Of a DNA stretch of 64,000 bases, positions 50,885 through 60,157 are shown one piece after another. The stretch's first letter is position 1, and each line of letters begins with the position of its first letter. This DNA comes from DASVFB01 sp963815965 (lineage in GTDB: Bacteria; Actinomycetota; Thermoleophilia; Gaiellales; Gaiellaceae): assembly GCA_963815965.1 (NCBI GenBank), contig CAWFIT010000001.1:558001-622000 (forward strand), read 5' to 3'. The notes under the pieces are model-generated. The model saw only the letters and a program-made list of their open reading frames with translations, did not search any database and was not told the DNA's origin. Made by a program: the position numbers and the translations under genes.

Positions 50885-52174
50885 GTGCGCGATCGTGCCG
50901 GGCGACAGGCACTCGAGCGGTCGCTGACGGTCGACGCGCTTCTCTATAGCGCCTCGGCCATATTCGCGGTCCGCTCGATGGGAGCCTCGTCGCTGCTCAG
51001 GAACCGGACGTGGGCCGAGTTCGCCTGGCCTGCCTACGCGGCAGGAGCCTCGGTGGCGGTCGTTCTTGCGGTCGTCGGAGTTCGGCTCGCCCGAGCGCAG
51101 GTACTGCGGGCCCGGCTGGCGCTTGCCGCCGTCGTGACGGCCGGCGCCGTCTTCGTCCCCCTCGCAGTCGAAGTGCAGTGGCGGACGGAGCCGGCGCGGG
51201 CTCCCGCGAGCAGCCTGCATCCCTACGGCGCCTCCGAGGTCGTCCTGACCGAGGGTGCCGCGCGCGAGCTGTTGCGCGGACGCGATCCTTATTCGGCCTC
51301 TTTCACGTCGCACGAGCTCGACGGCCGGTCGCCCGGCACGGCGGAGCACTTCCCGTACCTGCCGGGGATGATCGCCTTCGGCCTTCCGTATGCACTCGCA
51401 CCGGGATCGGCGTGGACCGACGCGCGGCTCTTCTTCCTCGCTGTGACGGCCGTGGCGGCCGCACTTGCACTCCAGCGCTGGCGGGCGCCGCCGGAGCAGC
51501 GCCTGCGTGCGGTGCAGGTGCTCGTTGTGCTTCCGACCGGCGCAGCCGCGCTCGTGACGGGCGGAGACGACGTGCCCGTGCTCGCGCTCTGCCTGCTCGC
51601 GCTCGCGCTCTTCGACAGTGGGCGACGGGCCGCGTCGATGTGGGCGGCGGCCGCCGCAGCGATCCTCAAGCTGACCGCGTGGCCGCTGCTGCTCGCATTG
51701 GCTGTGGCGGCGCCGAGAGGCCGCGGCCGGCTCGCGCTAGGCGCCGTCGGTCTCGTCACGCTGACGGCCGCCGCCGCTGGACCTGTGGACTTCGTCGACG
51801 ACGTGCTCCTTTTTCCCGCGGGCCTGAGCGACCTCCCGTCGCCGGCGGCGAGCACGACCCTCGGTTCGACGATGATCGCTCCTGTGAGGGAGTCGCCGAC
51901 CTCTCGGGTCGTCATGACGGTGGCGCTGCTCGCCGTCGGCCTCGCCGTCGCAGTGATCGTCCTGCGCGCGCTCGCTCGCCGCACCCGGGTCAGCGCCGCC
52001 GACGCGGCGATCGCCGCGGGGCTCGTCCTGCTTGCAGTGATCGTGCTCGCCCCCGTCGCGCGCTCCGGCTACCTCGTCTACCCGCTCGACCTCTTCGCGT
52101 GGGCGATGGTGTTGCGCTCCAGGGAGCCGGTCTCCGTTCGCGTCGGTGAGAGCCGGGAGGCGCTTGCATGGTGA
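50885..52174 (+). CDS. GT87/DUF2029-like polytopic membrane glycosyltransferase
   Basis: 429 residues, about ten membrane segments. An acidic loop after the first helices (EVVLTEGAARELLRGRDPYS) and EHFPYLPGMIAFGLPYALAP resemble GT-C glycosyltransferases of the GT87/DUF2029 type. Those use polyprenyl-phosphate mannose in actinobacteria, though the overall match is moderate. It starts with GTG at 50885 and overlaps the next gene by 7 nt. The acceptor is unknown. Confidence 0.65.
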   Translation: MRDRAGRQALERSLTVDALLYSASAIFAVRSMGASSLLRNRTWAEFAWPAYAAGASVAVVLAVVGVRLARAQVLRARLALAAVVTAGAVFVPLAVEVQWRTEPARAPASSLHPYGASEVVLTEGAARELLRGRDPYSASFTSHELDGRSPGTAEHFPYLPGMIAFGLPYALAPGSAWTDARLFFLAVTAVAAALALQRWRAPPEQRLRAVQVLVVLPTGAAALVTGGDDVPVLALCLLALALFDSGRRAASMWAAAAAAILKLTAWPLLLALAVAAPRGRGRLALGAVGLVTLTAAAAGPVDFVDDVLLFPAGLSDLPSPAASTTLGSTMIAPVRESPTSRVVMTVALLAVGLAVAVIVLRALARRTRVSAADAAIAAGLVLLAVIVLAPVARSGYLVYPLDLFAWAMVLRSREPVSVRVGESREALAW

Positions 52175-53217
52175 CCGGCAAGGACAAGCCGGCGCCGGAT
52201 CCGGTCACGAGCTTCTTCGACACGGTTCGCGGCGCGATCGTCTCCAGCATTCCGGCACTGACTGCGCTGGTCTTCGTGGTCGTCTCCGTGAAGGTGTTCC
52301 GCGCCTCCCGCATGGAGACGACAACCACGGTCGCGATCGTCAGCAATGCCGACCCGTTCCAGCTGTTGAAGGGGATCATCCTGACGCTGCTGCCAGGTTT
52401 CCTCGCGGCGCTCGCCGCCGTAGCCGTCTGGTGGTGGGGCGGCATCCTCCCCCAGCGGCTCGACGACGAGAACGCACTCGAGGACGCGCGCCGAGGCCTC
52501 TTCTCGCCCCAGGCCGTGTGGGCGTGGGCGATGATGGTGATGGCCTTCTTCACCATCTGGTGGCCGGTGTTCCTCGTGCTGCTCGTGCCCGTGCTGGCGA
52601 CGACCGGAGCGCTCGTCCCGGTTGCCCTGGGCGCGTCGGGCATCTCCCTCCGGACGACGAGGATCGTCCGAGGCGTAGTCGCGGTGGCCGCAGTCGCGCT
52701 TTTGATCGCCGCGCTCGTCGGTGCGATGTCGTGGGCATCGTTCGTGATCCTGCTCGTGCCGCTTGTCGTCCTGCCGGAAGCTGTTCTCTACGGGCTTCGG
52801 CCGCACGAGCGGGCGACGCTCCCGGTGAGCCGAACATTGCGCGTCTTCGGCCTCGTCGCGGCCGCCGCGTTCGTCGGCATCCTCACGCTTTCGCCGAGCG
52901 TGTGGCTGCCGCTCCGACAGATCACGTTCATCGGCGACCCGCCGGCGCTGAAGAACGGGCCGCTGCCGCAGAAGGTGGCAGCTTACGTGCTGAGCAGCGA
53001 CGACAAGGGATCGAGTTTGCTTCTCGAAGAGCCGCGCGCGGTCGTGGACGTGACGACGGCGCAGATCGAGCGTGACCAGCCGCTTTGCGTCCCGCCTGAG
53101 TCGCGCCTGCGCGTGCTGACGACGCGCGCGTCGCAGGTGCTCGGCATCGACATCGACCCGCATTCCCCGTACCAGACGTGCCCGCAGATCGAGCAGCGTC
53201 TGCTCGGAGGCGGCTAG
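52168..53217 (+). CDS. polytopic membrane protein of unknown function
   Basis: 349 residues with about seven membrane segments and a C-terminal soluble part of about 100 residues (PPALKNGPLPQKVAAYVLSS, then RAVVDVTTAQIERDQPLC and the Cys-containing PYQTCPQIEQRLLGGG). ATG 52168 overlaps the GT-C-like gene, so the pair is co-transcribed. No family is recognised. It is directly convergent with the ABC ATPase. Confidence 0.6.
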   Translation: MVTGKDKPAPDPVTSFFDTVRGAIVSSIPALTALVFVVVSVKVFRASRMETTTTVAIVSNADPFQLLKGIILTLLPGFLAALAAVAVWWWGGILPQRLDDENALEDARRGLFSPQAVWAWAMMVMAFFTIWWPVFLVLLVPVLATTGALVPVALGASGISLRTTRIVRGVVAVAAVALLIAALVGAMSWASFVILLVPLVVLPEAVLYGLRPHERATLPVSRTLRVFGLVAAAAFVGILTLSPSVWLPLRQITFIGDPPALKNGPLPQKVAAYVLSSDDKGSSLLLEEPRAVVDVTTAQIERDQPLCVPPESRLRVLTTRASQVLGIDIDPHSPYQTCPQIEQRLLGGG

Positions 53218-53220
53218 CGA

Positions 53221-54738
53221 TCATTGCGCGGCCGAAGGAGATTCCGTGGCGCTGAGCGGCGCGAGCTCGAGCCGCGCGTCCGCCTGATCGATCAACGCGG
53301 GGTCGTGCGTCGCGCAGACGACCGCGGCGCCCGTGTCGGCCGCGAGTTGCGCGAACAGCGAGCCGATGGTCCGCGCGTTCGCCTCGTCGAGTCGCGCGGT
53401 CGGCTCGTCCGCGAGTAGAAGCTTCGGGCGTGAGGCGATCGCGCGCGCGAGCGCGACGCGCTGCCGTTCACCCGTCGACAGTCGCGATACGAGCTCGTCC
53501 GCGAGCTCGCCGAGCCCTACGGCGTCGAGCGACTCACCCGCCGCAGCGGGGTCGGCGCGCCGCAACTCGAGCACGAGCGCGACGTTCTCCCGCGCGCTCA
53601 GGAAGGGGACAAGGTGCGCGTCCTGCGCGACGAGGGCGATCTCCGAGCGCCGCAGCTCGTCGTCTGGCATCCGGCCGAGCACGGTCGCGTCGCCTGCGTC
53701 GGGCGGAACGAGCCCGGCGAGGACGTGCAGGAGCGTCGTCTTGCCCGACCCAGACGGGCCGGTGACGACAGTCAGGCAGCCACCGCGGAACGACGCCTGG
53801 ACGTCGTCGAGCACGCGACGGCGTCCGTACGCCTTCGTCAGACCGCGCAGTTCCGCGACCACCCCGCCTGGGCGCGCAGCCGGACGCCGCTCGGGCTCGG
53901 TCGCCACGGCGGCTGCGGCGACCGGCGAGATGACGATGCCCCCGTCCTCGACGCGCGCCTTCGCTCGGTCGGCGACACCACCCAGGCGCAGGAGATCCTC
54001 CGGCAGCCGCAGCCAGCCGCCGCTCGCGAGCACGATTTCCTCGGCATGGCCGCGCTCGACCGCCGACTCGGCGCTCACGCGGCCGTCACGGATGTGCAGC
54101 ACCCGGTCGGCGATCGTCGCCGCCTGCGGATCGTGGCTGACGACGATCGTCGTCGCGCGCTGCTCGCGCGCGAGCTCGCCGATCAGCGCGTACGCCGCCG
54201 TCGCATTGGCGGCGTCGAGCTCCCCCGTCGGCTCGTCCGCGATCAGCAGGCGCGGCCGGTGCGCGAGCGCGGCGGCGAGCGCGACCCGTTGCTGCTCGCC
54301 GCCGGAGAGCTCGGCCGGATATGCGTCTCGCCGGTCGGCGAGACCGACGCGTTCGAGGAGCTCGTCCGCGCGGGCATGTCGTTCCGCACGCGACGTTCCC
54401 AGGAGGGCCGGCTGCAGGGCGACGAGGTCGCGCACGCGCAGCTCGGGCGCGAGCGCTAGCGCGTAGTGCTGGTCGACGTAGCCGAGAACGCGGGAGCGGT
54501 ACTCGCGGAGCCCACGTCCGCGCAGCTCGCGCAGATCGTCACCGAACACGCTCACGTGCCCAGCCGACGGCGTGTCGAGCCCGGCGAGGATGCGCAGGAG
54601 CGTCGACTTGCCGGATCCGCTCGGCCCGAAGACGACGACCACCTCGCCGACCTGGACGCTCATGGTCAGCCCCTGCAGCGCGACCGCGCGGCCATCGCCG
54701 TAGATGCGGAAGAGCTGCTGCGTCTCTACCGCGTTCAT
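53221..54738 (-). CDS. ABC transporter ATPase with two fused MacB/LolD-type nucleotide-binding domains
   Basis: 505 residues. The first domain has Walker A GPSGSGKSTLL, signature LSGGEQQRVAL and Walker B RLLIADEPTGELDA. The second has GPSGSGKTTLL, LSTGERQRVAL and KLLLADEPTARLDE. The linker is about residues 230-275. The second signature is STGER rather than SGGEQ. LolD/MacB ATPases normally carry one domain and dimerise, so this fusion would supply both to a single large permease. The ATG at 54738 overlaps that permease's stop (ATGA), with GGAGG upstream. Confidence 0.9.
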   Translation of the reverse strand: MNAVETQQLFRIYGDGRAVALQGLTMSVQVGEVVVVFGPSGSGKSTLLRILAGLDTPSAGHVSVFGDDLRELRGRGLREYRSRVLGYVDQHYALALAPELRVRDLVALQPALLGTSRAERHARADELLERVGLADRRDAYPAELSGGEQQRVALAAALAHRPRLLIADEPTGELDAANATAAYALIGELAREQRATTIVVSHDPQAATIADRVLHIRDGRVSAESAVERGHAEEIVLASGGWLRLPEDLLRLGGVADRAKARVEDGGIVISPVAAAAVATEPERRPAARPGGVVAELRGLTKAYGRRRVLDDVQASFRGGCLTVVTGPSGSGKTTLLHVLAGLVPPDAGDATVLGRMPDDELRRSEIALVAQDAHLVPFLSARENVALVLELRRADPAAAGESLDAVGLGELADELVSRLSTGERQRVALARAIASRPKLLLADEPTARLDEANARTIGSLFAQLAADTGAAVVCATHDPALIDQADARLELAPLSATESPSAAQ

Positions 54739-57675
54739 GCCGGCCTCCTCGCCGTGGCGCCGCTCACGAACGCGGCCGCTGCAACGGCGAACCCGACGAG
54801 GCCGAGCGCGAGCAGCGGCCAGTCGAGCGAGACGACGAGCGGCGGCAGCGGCGTGGTCGCACCCGCGGTAACGGCGACGACGGCGGAGACGAGCGTCACG
54901 AGGATCGCGCCGGCCACCAGTCCTCCTGCGACTCCGGCGATCGCAACCAGGGCAGCCCGTACGCGCAGATAACGGCGCAGCTCGCCGGGTGTCGCGCCCT
55001 GCGCCCGGAGGTCGAACAGCTCGCCGCTCTCGTCGCGCACGTCCGTCACGACGGTCAGCAGCAGCCCGACGAGCGCGAGCACGAGCGCGACGAGCGCCGT
55101 GATGCTGAGGATCGCGAGCGTCCCGCGCGCGAGGGGATCGGCACGCAGCTCGTGCAGCCGCTGCGCGTGCGAGGTCACTGCGAGGCCGTCGAGCGGATCG
55201 CGCTGCACCAGCGCGGGCGCGTCGGGACTCGCGCGGAGCACCCACACCTCGTTCGGCACGAGGGCTCCCGGGCGGGCGGCATTCACGGCCGTGACGACCC
55301 GGTCGCGGTCGGCGACGATGGCGTCGCCGGAGACCGACGGCGCGAACGAGGTCACACCGACGACACGGACCGTCAGGGGCGCGTCGTTCACCGTCAACGA
55401 GAGGACGTCGCCGAGAGCGGCGAGCGACGGCGTTGCGAGCACGGGCACGGGCACGCCGTCGGTCGGCTGCTTCGGTCGCAGCAGCGATACGGCTGCGCGA
55501 TTGACGAGGTAGTGGACCTCACCGTCGATGACGCGCGTCCCGCCGGTACCGATCCAGGCGGAGAACGGCGGCCCCAGCTTCAGCACGCCGCGCGAGGCGT
55601 TCGAGACCGTGAGCGTCGTCCCGCTCTCGCGATGGCCGGCGAGGAAGGCCGCGATCGGTGGGTACGAAAGCCTAAGCGCGACGACGCGTGCCGCCGGCAC
55701 GCGTGCGTGCAGAACGTGCGCGCCGGTCGCGACGGTGCCGAGTGGCACGACCGCGAAATCGCCACGCGGCTTCAGAACGTTCAGTGCGAGCGTCACGGGA
55801 GCGCCGCGCACGGTTACGGGCAACTCGAACCGCCCGGGCTGCACGTCGAGGCCGCGCAGGCGCGCGGTCGGACCGAGCGCACGCAACTCGGTCGCGTTCG
55901 GCCTTTCACGCCAGCCGCGGACCTCGCCGAGCGACCGCTCCGGCACGCCGAGCAAGGTGACCGCGCGTCCACGGAGGTCTCCGGTTGCGCGGGCTACGCC
56001 GGCGGAGTCGCCGAGCTTTGCGAACGCGCTCGGCTCGACCTGCTGCACGGTCACGAGCCGCTGGAGATCCTCGGCGAGCACGTAATCGGCGGGCACCGCG
56101 AAAGCGGCCTGATCGCGCTGCCCGCGTTCGAGCGTCGCGCGGTACGAGACAGCGAAGAGCGCGACCGCAACGCTCACGACCAGGAACGCCGATGCGACGA
56201 GCGCCGCGCCCCCGCGCCGCGCGAGCGAGACGGCTGCCAGCCGCAGAGGCAACGGGCCGCCTGCTCTGCCGAGCGCACGGAAGGCAGGTGCGAGCAGCCG
56301 CGCAGCGGCGACGGACGCGGCGAACACGACCAGCGCGGGCAGCAACAGCAGGAACGCACCCGCGCCGCCGCCCACGGCGTCGGCACTCGCGTCGCCGCGC
56401 GCGACGGCGAGCAGGACTGCGCCGACGGCGCCGATCGCGGCGATGTCCGCGGTCGTGAGGGCCCGCGTCCCGAACGACGCGATCTCCGCGCGGAGCGACG
56501 CCACGACGACCGCCGCTGCGCCGAGGGCGAGGCCGGCCGCGAGCACGAAACCGCGGCTCGAAACAACGGAGTGCGCGAGCACCGGCCCCGCTTCCGCGCC
56601 AAGGGAGCGTGAGAGCAGCGCGGCGAAGCCCGCCCCGGCGGCCCAGCCGACGCAGACGGCCACGAGGGCGACGACCGACGATTCGACGAACGTGAAGGTC
56701 GCGAGCTGCGACCACCGAGCTCCCGCCCACGTCAAACGGCGGCGCGCATCGTCGACGTCGCGGCGCAGGCGTGCAGCCGCGAGCACGGCGAACGCGAGCA
56801 GCAGCACGGCGACGTCGCCTCCGACGAGCAGGAGCCGCTGGCCCGCGACCCGTGCCTTCGCATGCACGGAGACGAGTGCGTCGAGCGGCGCCGCGACGCT
56901 GAAGACGGGATCGACCGCGCCAAGCCGCACGTCCGCGGCGTCAACGCGGTGCTGGAGCGACGGGATCTCCCAGTCGTGCACCGAGCCAGGAGCGATCGGC
57001 AGTACCCAGCCATACGTTCGCGCGATCAAATCGCCGTCAGGGAGCGGCAGTTCGCCGACCGCGAGCGCGCCGTTGGCGAGTAGTACCGGCGGCCTGTTCG
57101 CGCCGGGAGCGCCGAAGAACGCGCGTAACGGTGCGTCGCGCGTGAGCCGTCCGCGGCCGACGACGCGGAGGAAGGGCAAGCGCGGCACCGCACCGGCGCC
57201 GGCTACAACGACGACCTCGCACAGTTGCGGCGTGCACCGCCGTGGAAGCCGTCCGCTCCGCAGTCGAACCCAGCGCGCGAGGCCGTCGACGCCGCCGAGG
57301 TTGACGAACGCGCCGCCGATCTGCGCCTGACGGAAGAGCGAAACGCCGAACGGCCGGCCCCGAACGACCGACGTGAGCGCGCGGCGCGCGATCCGCGTCG
57401 AGCGTCGCGACGGGCACGGCGGCCTGAGCAGGGACGCCGCTCCAGACCACCTGCAGCGACGAGTCGGACGGTCCGATCCGCGCCAGCTCCTCGGCGACAG
57501 CGCGGTCGCGGACTGCGGCACTGCCGCCGAAGGCGAGCGCGAGCATCGCCGCGCCGGTCGCGATCCCGAGCCCGACGAGCAGCGCACGACCGGGCGCCGC
57601 GCGCAGGCGAACGAACGCGAGATAAGCCGGATACGCAGCGCTCCGCAGGCGCGCACCGCCCACGCCAGGCCTCAC
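54735..57675 (-). CDS. large FtsX-like ABC permease, frame broken by one base
   Basis: The start is a GTG at 57675 overlapping the isocitrate dehydrogenase stop (GTGA). The first segment reads LAFVRLRAAPGRALLVGLGI and on to VATLDAD. An extra base at 57393-57394 then shifts the frame, which continues RRALTSVVRGRPFGVSLFR to the end. Restored length is about 980 residues, with two FtsX-type halves, around ten membrane segments and a large extracytoplasmic region. With the fused ATPase it forms a MacB/Lol-like mechanotransmission or lipoprotein-release system. The substrate is unknown. Confidence 0.82.
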
Positions 57676-58905
57676 ATTCGCTGGATCATCGCCCGGCCGA
57701 AGGCCGAGCACGAGACCTCCGTGGCACCGTCCATGAGCCGCGCAAGGTCGTACGTCACCTGCTTGTCGCCGATTGCCGCCTCGAGGGACGAGATGATCAG
57801 GTCGGCCGCCTCCGTCCACCCGAAGTGGCGCAGCATCATCTCGGCGGAGAGGATCAGCGAGCCCGGGTTGACCTTGTCCTGCCCCGCGTACTTCGGTGCG
57901 GTGCCGTGCGTCGCCTCGAAGAAGGCGACGTCGTCCGACATGTTCGCTCCCGGCGCGATGCCGATGCCGCCGACCTGCGCGGCGAGGGCGTCGGAGATGT
58001 AATCGCCGTTCAGGTTCGTCGTCGCGATTACGTCGTACTCGCGCGGGCGGAGCAGGATCTGCTGCAGGAAGGCGTCGGCGATCATGTCCTTGATCACCAA
58101 TCCGTCGGACGTCTGCATCCAGGGGCCGCCGTCGAGCGGTTGCGCACCGAACTCGCGCTCGGCGAGCGAGTAGCCCCAGTCGCGGAACGCACCCTCGGTG
58201 AACTTCATGATGTTGCCCTTGTGCACGAGCGTGACTGAGCCGCGTCCGTTCGCGATCGCGTACTGGATCGCCTTGCGAACGAGCCGCTCCGACCCTTCGC
58301 GCGACACAGGCTTGATCCCGAGGCCCGACGTCTCGGGGAAGCGGATCTTGCGCACCGACATCTCGTCTTGCAGGAACGCAGATCACCTTGCGGACTGCGT
58401 CCGACTCGGCCTCCCACTCGATGCCGGCGTAGATGTCTTCCGTGTTCTCGCGGAAGATCACCATGTCGGTGCCCGCCGGATCCTTCAGCGGGCTCGGCAC
58501 GCCGCGGAACCAGCGCACGGGCCGTAGGCAGACGAAGAGGTCGAGCTCCTGCCGTAGCGCGACGTTCAGGGAGCGGATGCCGCCGCCCACCGGCGTCGTC
58601 ATCGGGCCCTTGATCGCGACCGAGTACTCGCGCACAGTCTCGAGCGTCTCCTGCGGCAGCCATTCGTCGGGCCCGTAGACGCGAGTCGACTTCTCGCCGG
58701 CGAAGATCTCCATCCACTTGATCTCGCGCTCTCCGCCGTAAGCCTTCTCGACCGCGGCGTCGACGACGGCCTTCATCACAGGCGTGATGTCGACGCCGAT
58801 GCCGTCGCCCTCGATGAACGGGACGATCGGATTGTCGGGCACCGGCTCCCCGGGAACGATCCTCGCGCCGCCTTCGGGCACGCGGATTGCGGTCGTCGTG
58901 CTCAC
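57672..58905 (-). CDS. icd: NADP-dependent isocitrate dehydrogenase, E. coli type, frame broken by one base
   Basis: Oxidises isocitrate to 2-oxoglutarate. Restored length is about 410 residues, very close to E. coli Icd. It keeps the phosphoacceptor Ser112 with substrate residues N114, R118 and R128 (GGGIRSLNVALRQELDL and VCLRPVR), the catalytic Lys in GNIMKFTEGAF and the NADP-specifying KY in THGTAPKYAGQDK. The frame breaks at 58380, where one extra base in the join to AFLQDEMSVRKIRFPE is removed to restore it. The ATG at 58905 lies 10 nt after the cyclase/regulator stop. Its stop overlaps the permease start, so these genes form one operon. Confidence 0.92.
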
Positions 58906-58915
58906 ACTCTGAACG

Positions 58916-60145
58916 CTACCTGGCCGCCTGCGCGAGGCCGGTCTGGTACGCGACGACGACGGCCTGGGCGCGGTCGCGCAGCCCGAGCTTCGCGAGAATC
59001 ACCTCGACGTAGGCACCGACTGTTGCCTCGCCGATCGAGAGCGACGCCGCGATCTCGCCGTTGGAGAGACCCTGCGCGACGAGCCCGAGAATCTCCAGCT
59101 CGCGCTCGTCGAGCCCAGCGAGCTCGGTGGACGCGTAGGCCCCCGGCGACGGCCGGCTTGTGAACTCCTCGATCAGCCGCCTCGTGATCGCGGGTGCGAG
59201 GAGCGCATCGCCGTGCGCGACTGTCCGCACCGCGTCGACCAGGAGCTCGGGCCGCGTGTCCTTGAGCAGGAAGCCGGAGGCGCCCGCCTTCATCGCCTCG
59301 TAGACGTACTCGTTCATGTCGAACGTCGTGAGCACGATGACGCGCGGGGCGTTCGGTAGCGCGAGGATGCGGCGAGTCGCCTCGAGCCCGTCGACCTCGG
59401 GCATGCGGATGTCCATCAGGACGACGTCGGGCTCGAGCTCGCCGACAAGCCGCACCGCCTCCGCGCCGTCCTCGGCGTCGCCGACGATGTGAATGTCGCG
59501 CTGCGTCTCGAGGATCATGGTGAAGCCGCTGCGCACAAGCGCCTGGTCGTCCGCGATCAGCACGCGGATCGCGCCCGGCCGCGCGGCCGACCCGGGAGTG
59601 CCGTCGATCACGAGCTCGAACAGCCGCTCCGGTGTGTCGAGGTCGCGGAGGGGGCGCTCGCCGATGTCGCGCAGCTCGACGCCCTCCGGCAGCTGGTGCG
59701 CGACGAGCCGCGCCGTGATCGACGAGAGCAGCACCTGGCCGCCGGCGCCTGCGGCGCCGATCCGCGCGCCGTGATGGATCGCCAGGCCGACGTAGCCCTC
59801 GTCGCCGAGCACCGCGTCTCCGGTGTGCAGGCCCATGCGTACACGCACGATCGCGTCGGGCGGCCACGGATGAGCGGCGTGCCCGCGCTGCGCCGCGGCG
59901 GCGGCCGCGACGGCGTCGGCGCCGCTTCGGAAGACGACGAGGCAGCCGTCCCCCTCCGAGCCGACGATGAAGCCCTCGTTTTCGTCGACCGCATCCCGCA
60001 GAAGCCGCCGATGGGTTCCGAGTGCCTCCTCGTAGCGCTCGCGGCCCACGTCCTCGAGCAGGCGCGTCGAGCCCTCGATGTCCGTGAAGAGGAACGTCAG
60101 CGTGCCGGTCGGCCTCTCGACTCCTGATGCCATTGCAGCCATCAT
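58916..60145 (-). CDS. class III nucleotidyl cyclase domain fused to NarL-type response regulator
   Basis: 409 residues. The cyclase homology domain (about 14-180) has metal aspartates D22 (FTDIEGSTRLL) and D66 (SEGDGCLVVF) and the arginine of AIHHGARIGA, but His stands where cyclases usually have Asn. The receiver domain (about 193-310) has D199-D200, phospho-acceptor D245 (VVLMDIRMP) and Lys in FLLKDTRPE. A LuxR helix-turn-helix (LDERELEILGLVAQGLSNGE) ends it. No histidine kinase is adjacent. It heads the operon with icd and diverges from aceK, so it is a candidate regulator of that junction. Starts at 60142 or 60133 are alternatives. Confidence 0.88.
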   Translation of the reverse strand: MMAAMASGVERPTGTLTFLFTDIEGSTRLLEDVGRERYEEALGTHRRLLRDAVDENEGFIVGSEGDGCLVVFRSGADAVAAAAAAQRGHAAHPWPPDAIVRVRMGLHTGDAVLGDEGYVGLAIHHGARIGAAGAGGQVLLSSITARLVAHQLPEGVELRDIGERPLRDLDTPERLFELVIDGTPGSAARPGAIRVLIADDQALVRSGFTMILETQRDIHIVGDAEDGAEAVRLVGELEPDVVLMDIRMPEVDGLEATRRILALPNAPRVIVLTTFDMNEYVYEAMKAGASGFLLKDTRPELLVDAVRTVAHGDALLAPAITRRLIEEFTSRPSPGAYASTELAGLDERELEILGLVAQGLSNGEIAASLSIGEATVGAYVEVILAKLGLRDRAQAVVVAYQTGLAQAAR

Positions 60146-60157
60146 CCTCGATTACAC

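Noticed and set aside
54321..56612. 763-codon open frame opposite the FtsX-like permease
   Set aside because: No motif and a repetitive Arg-rich composition. The minus strand encodes a recognisable permease.
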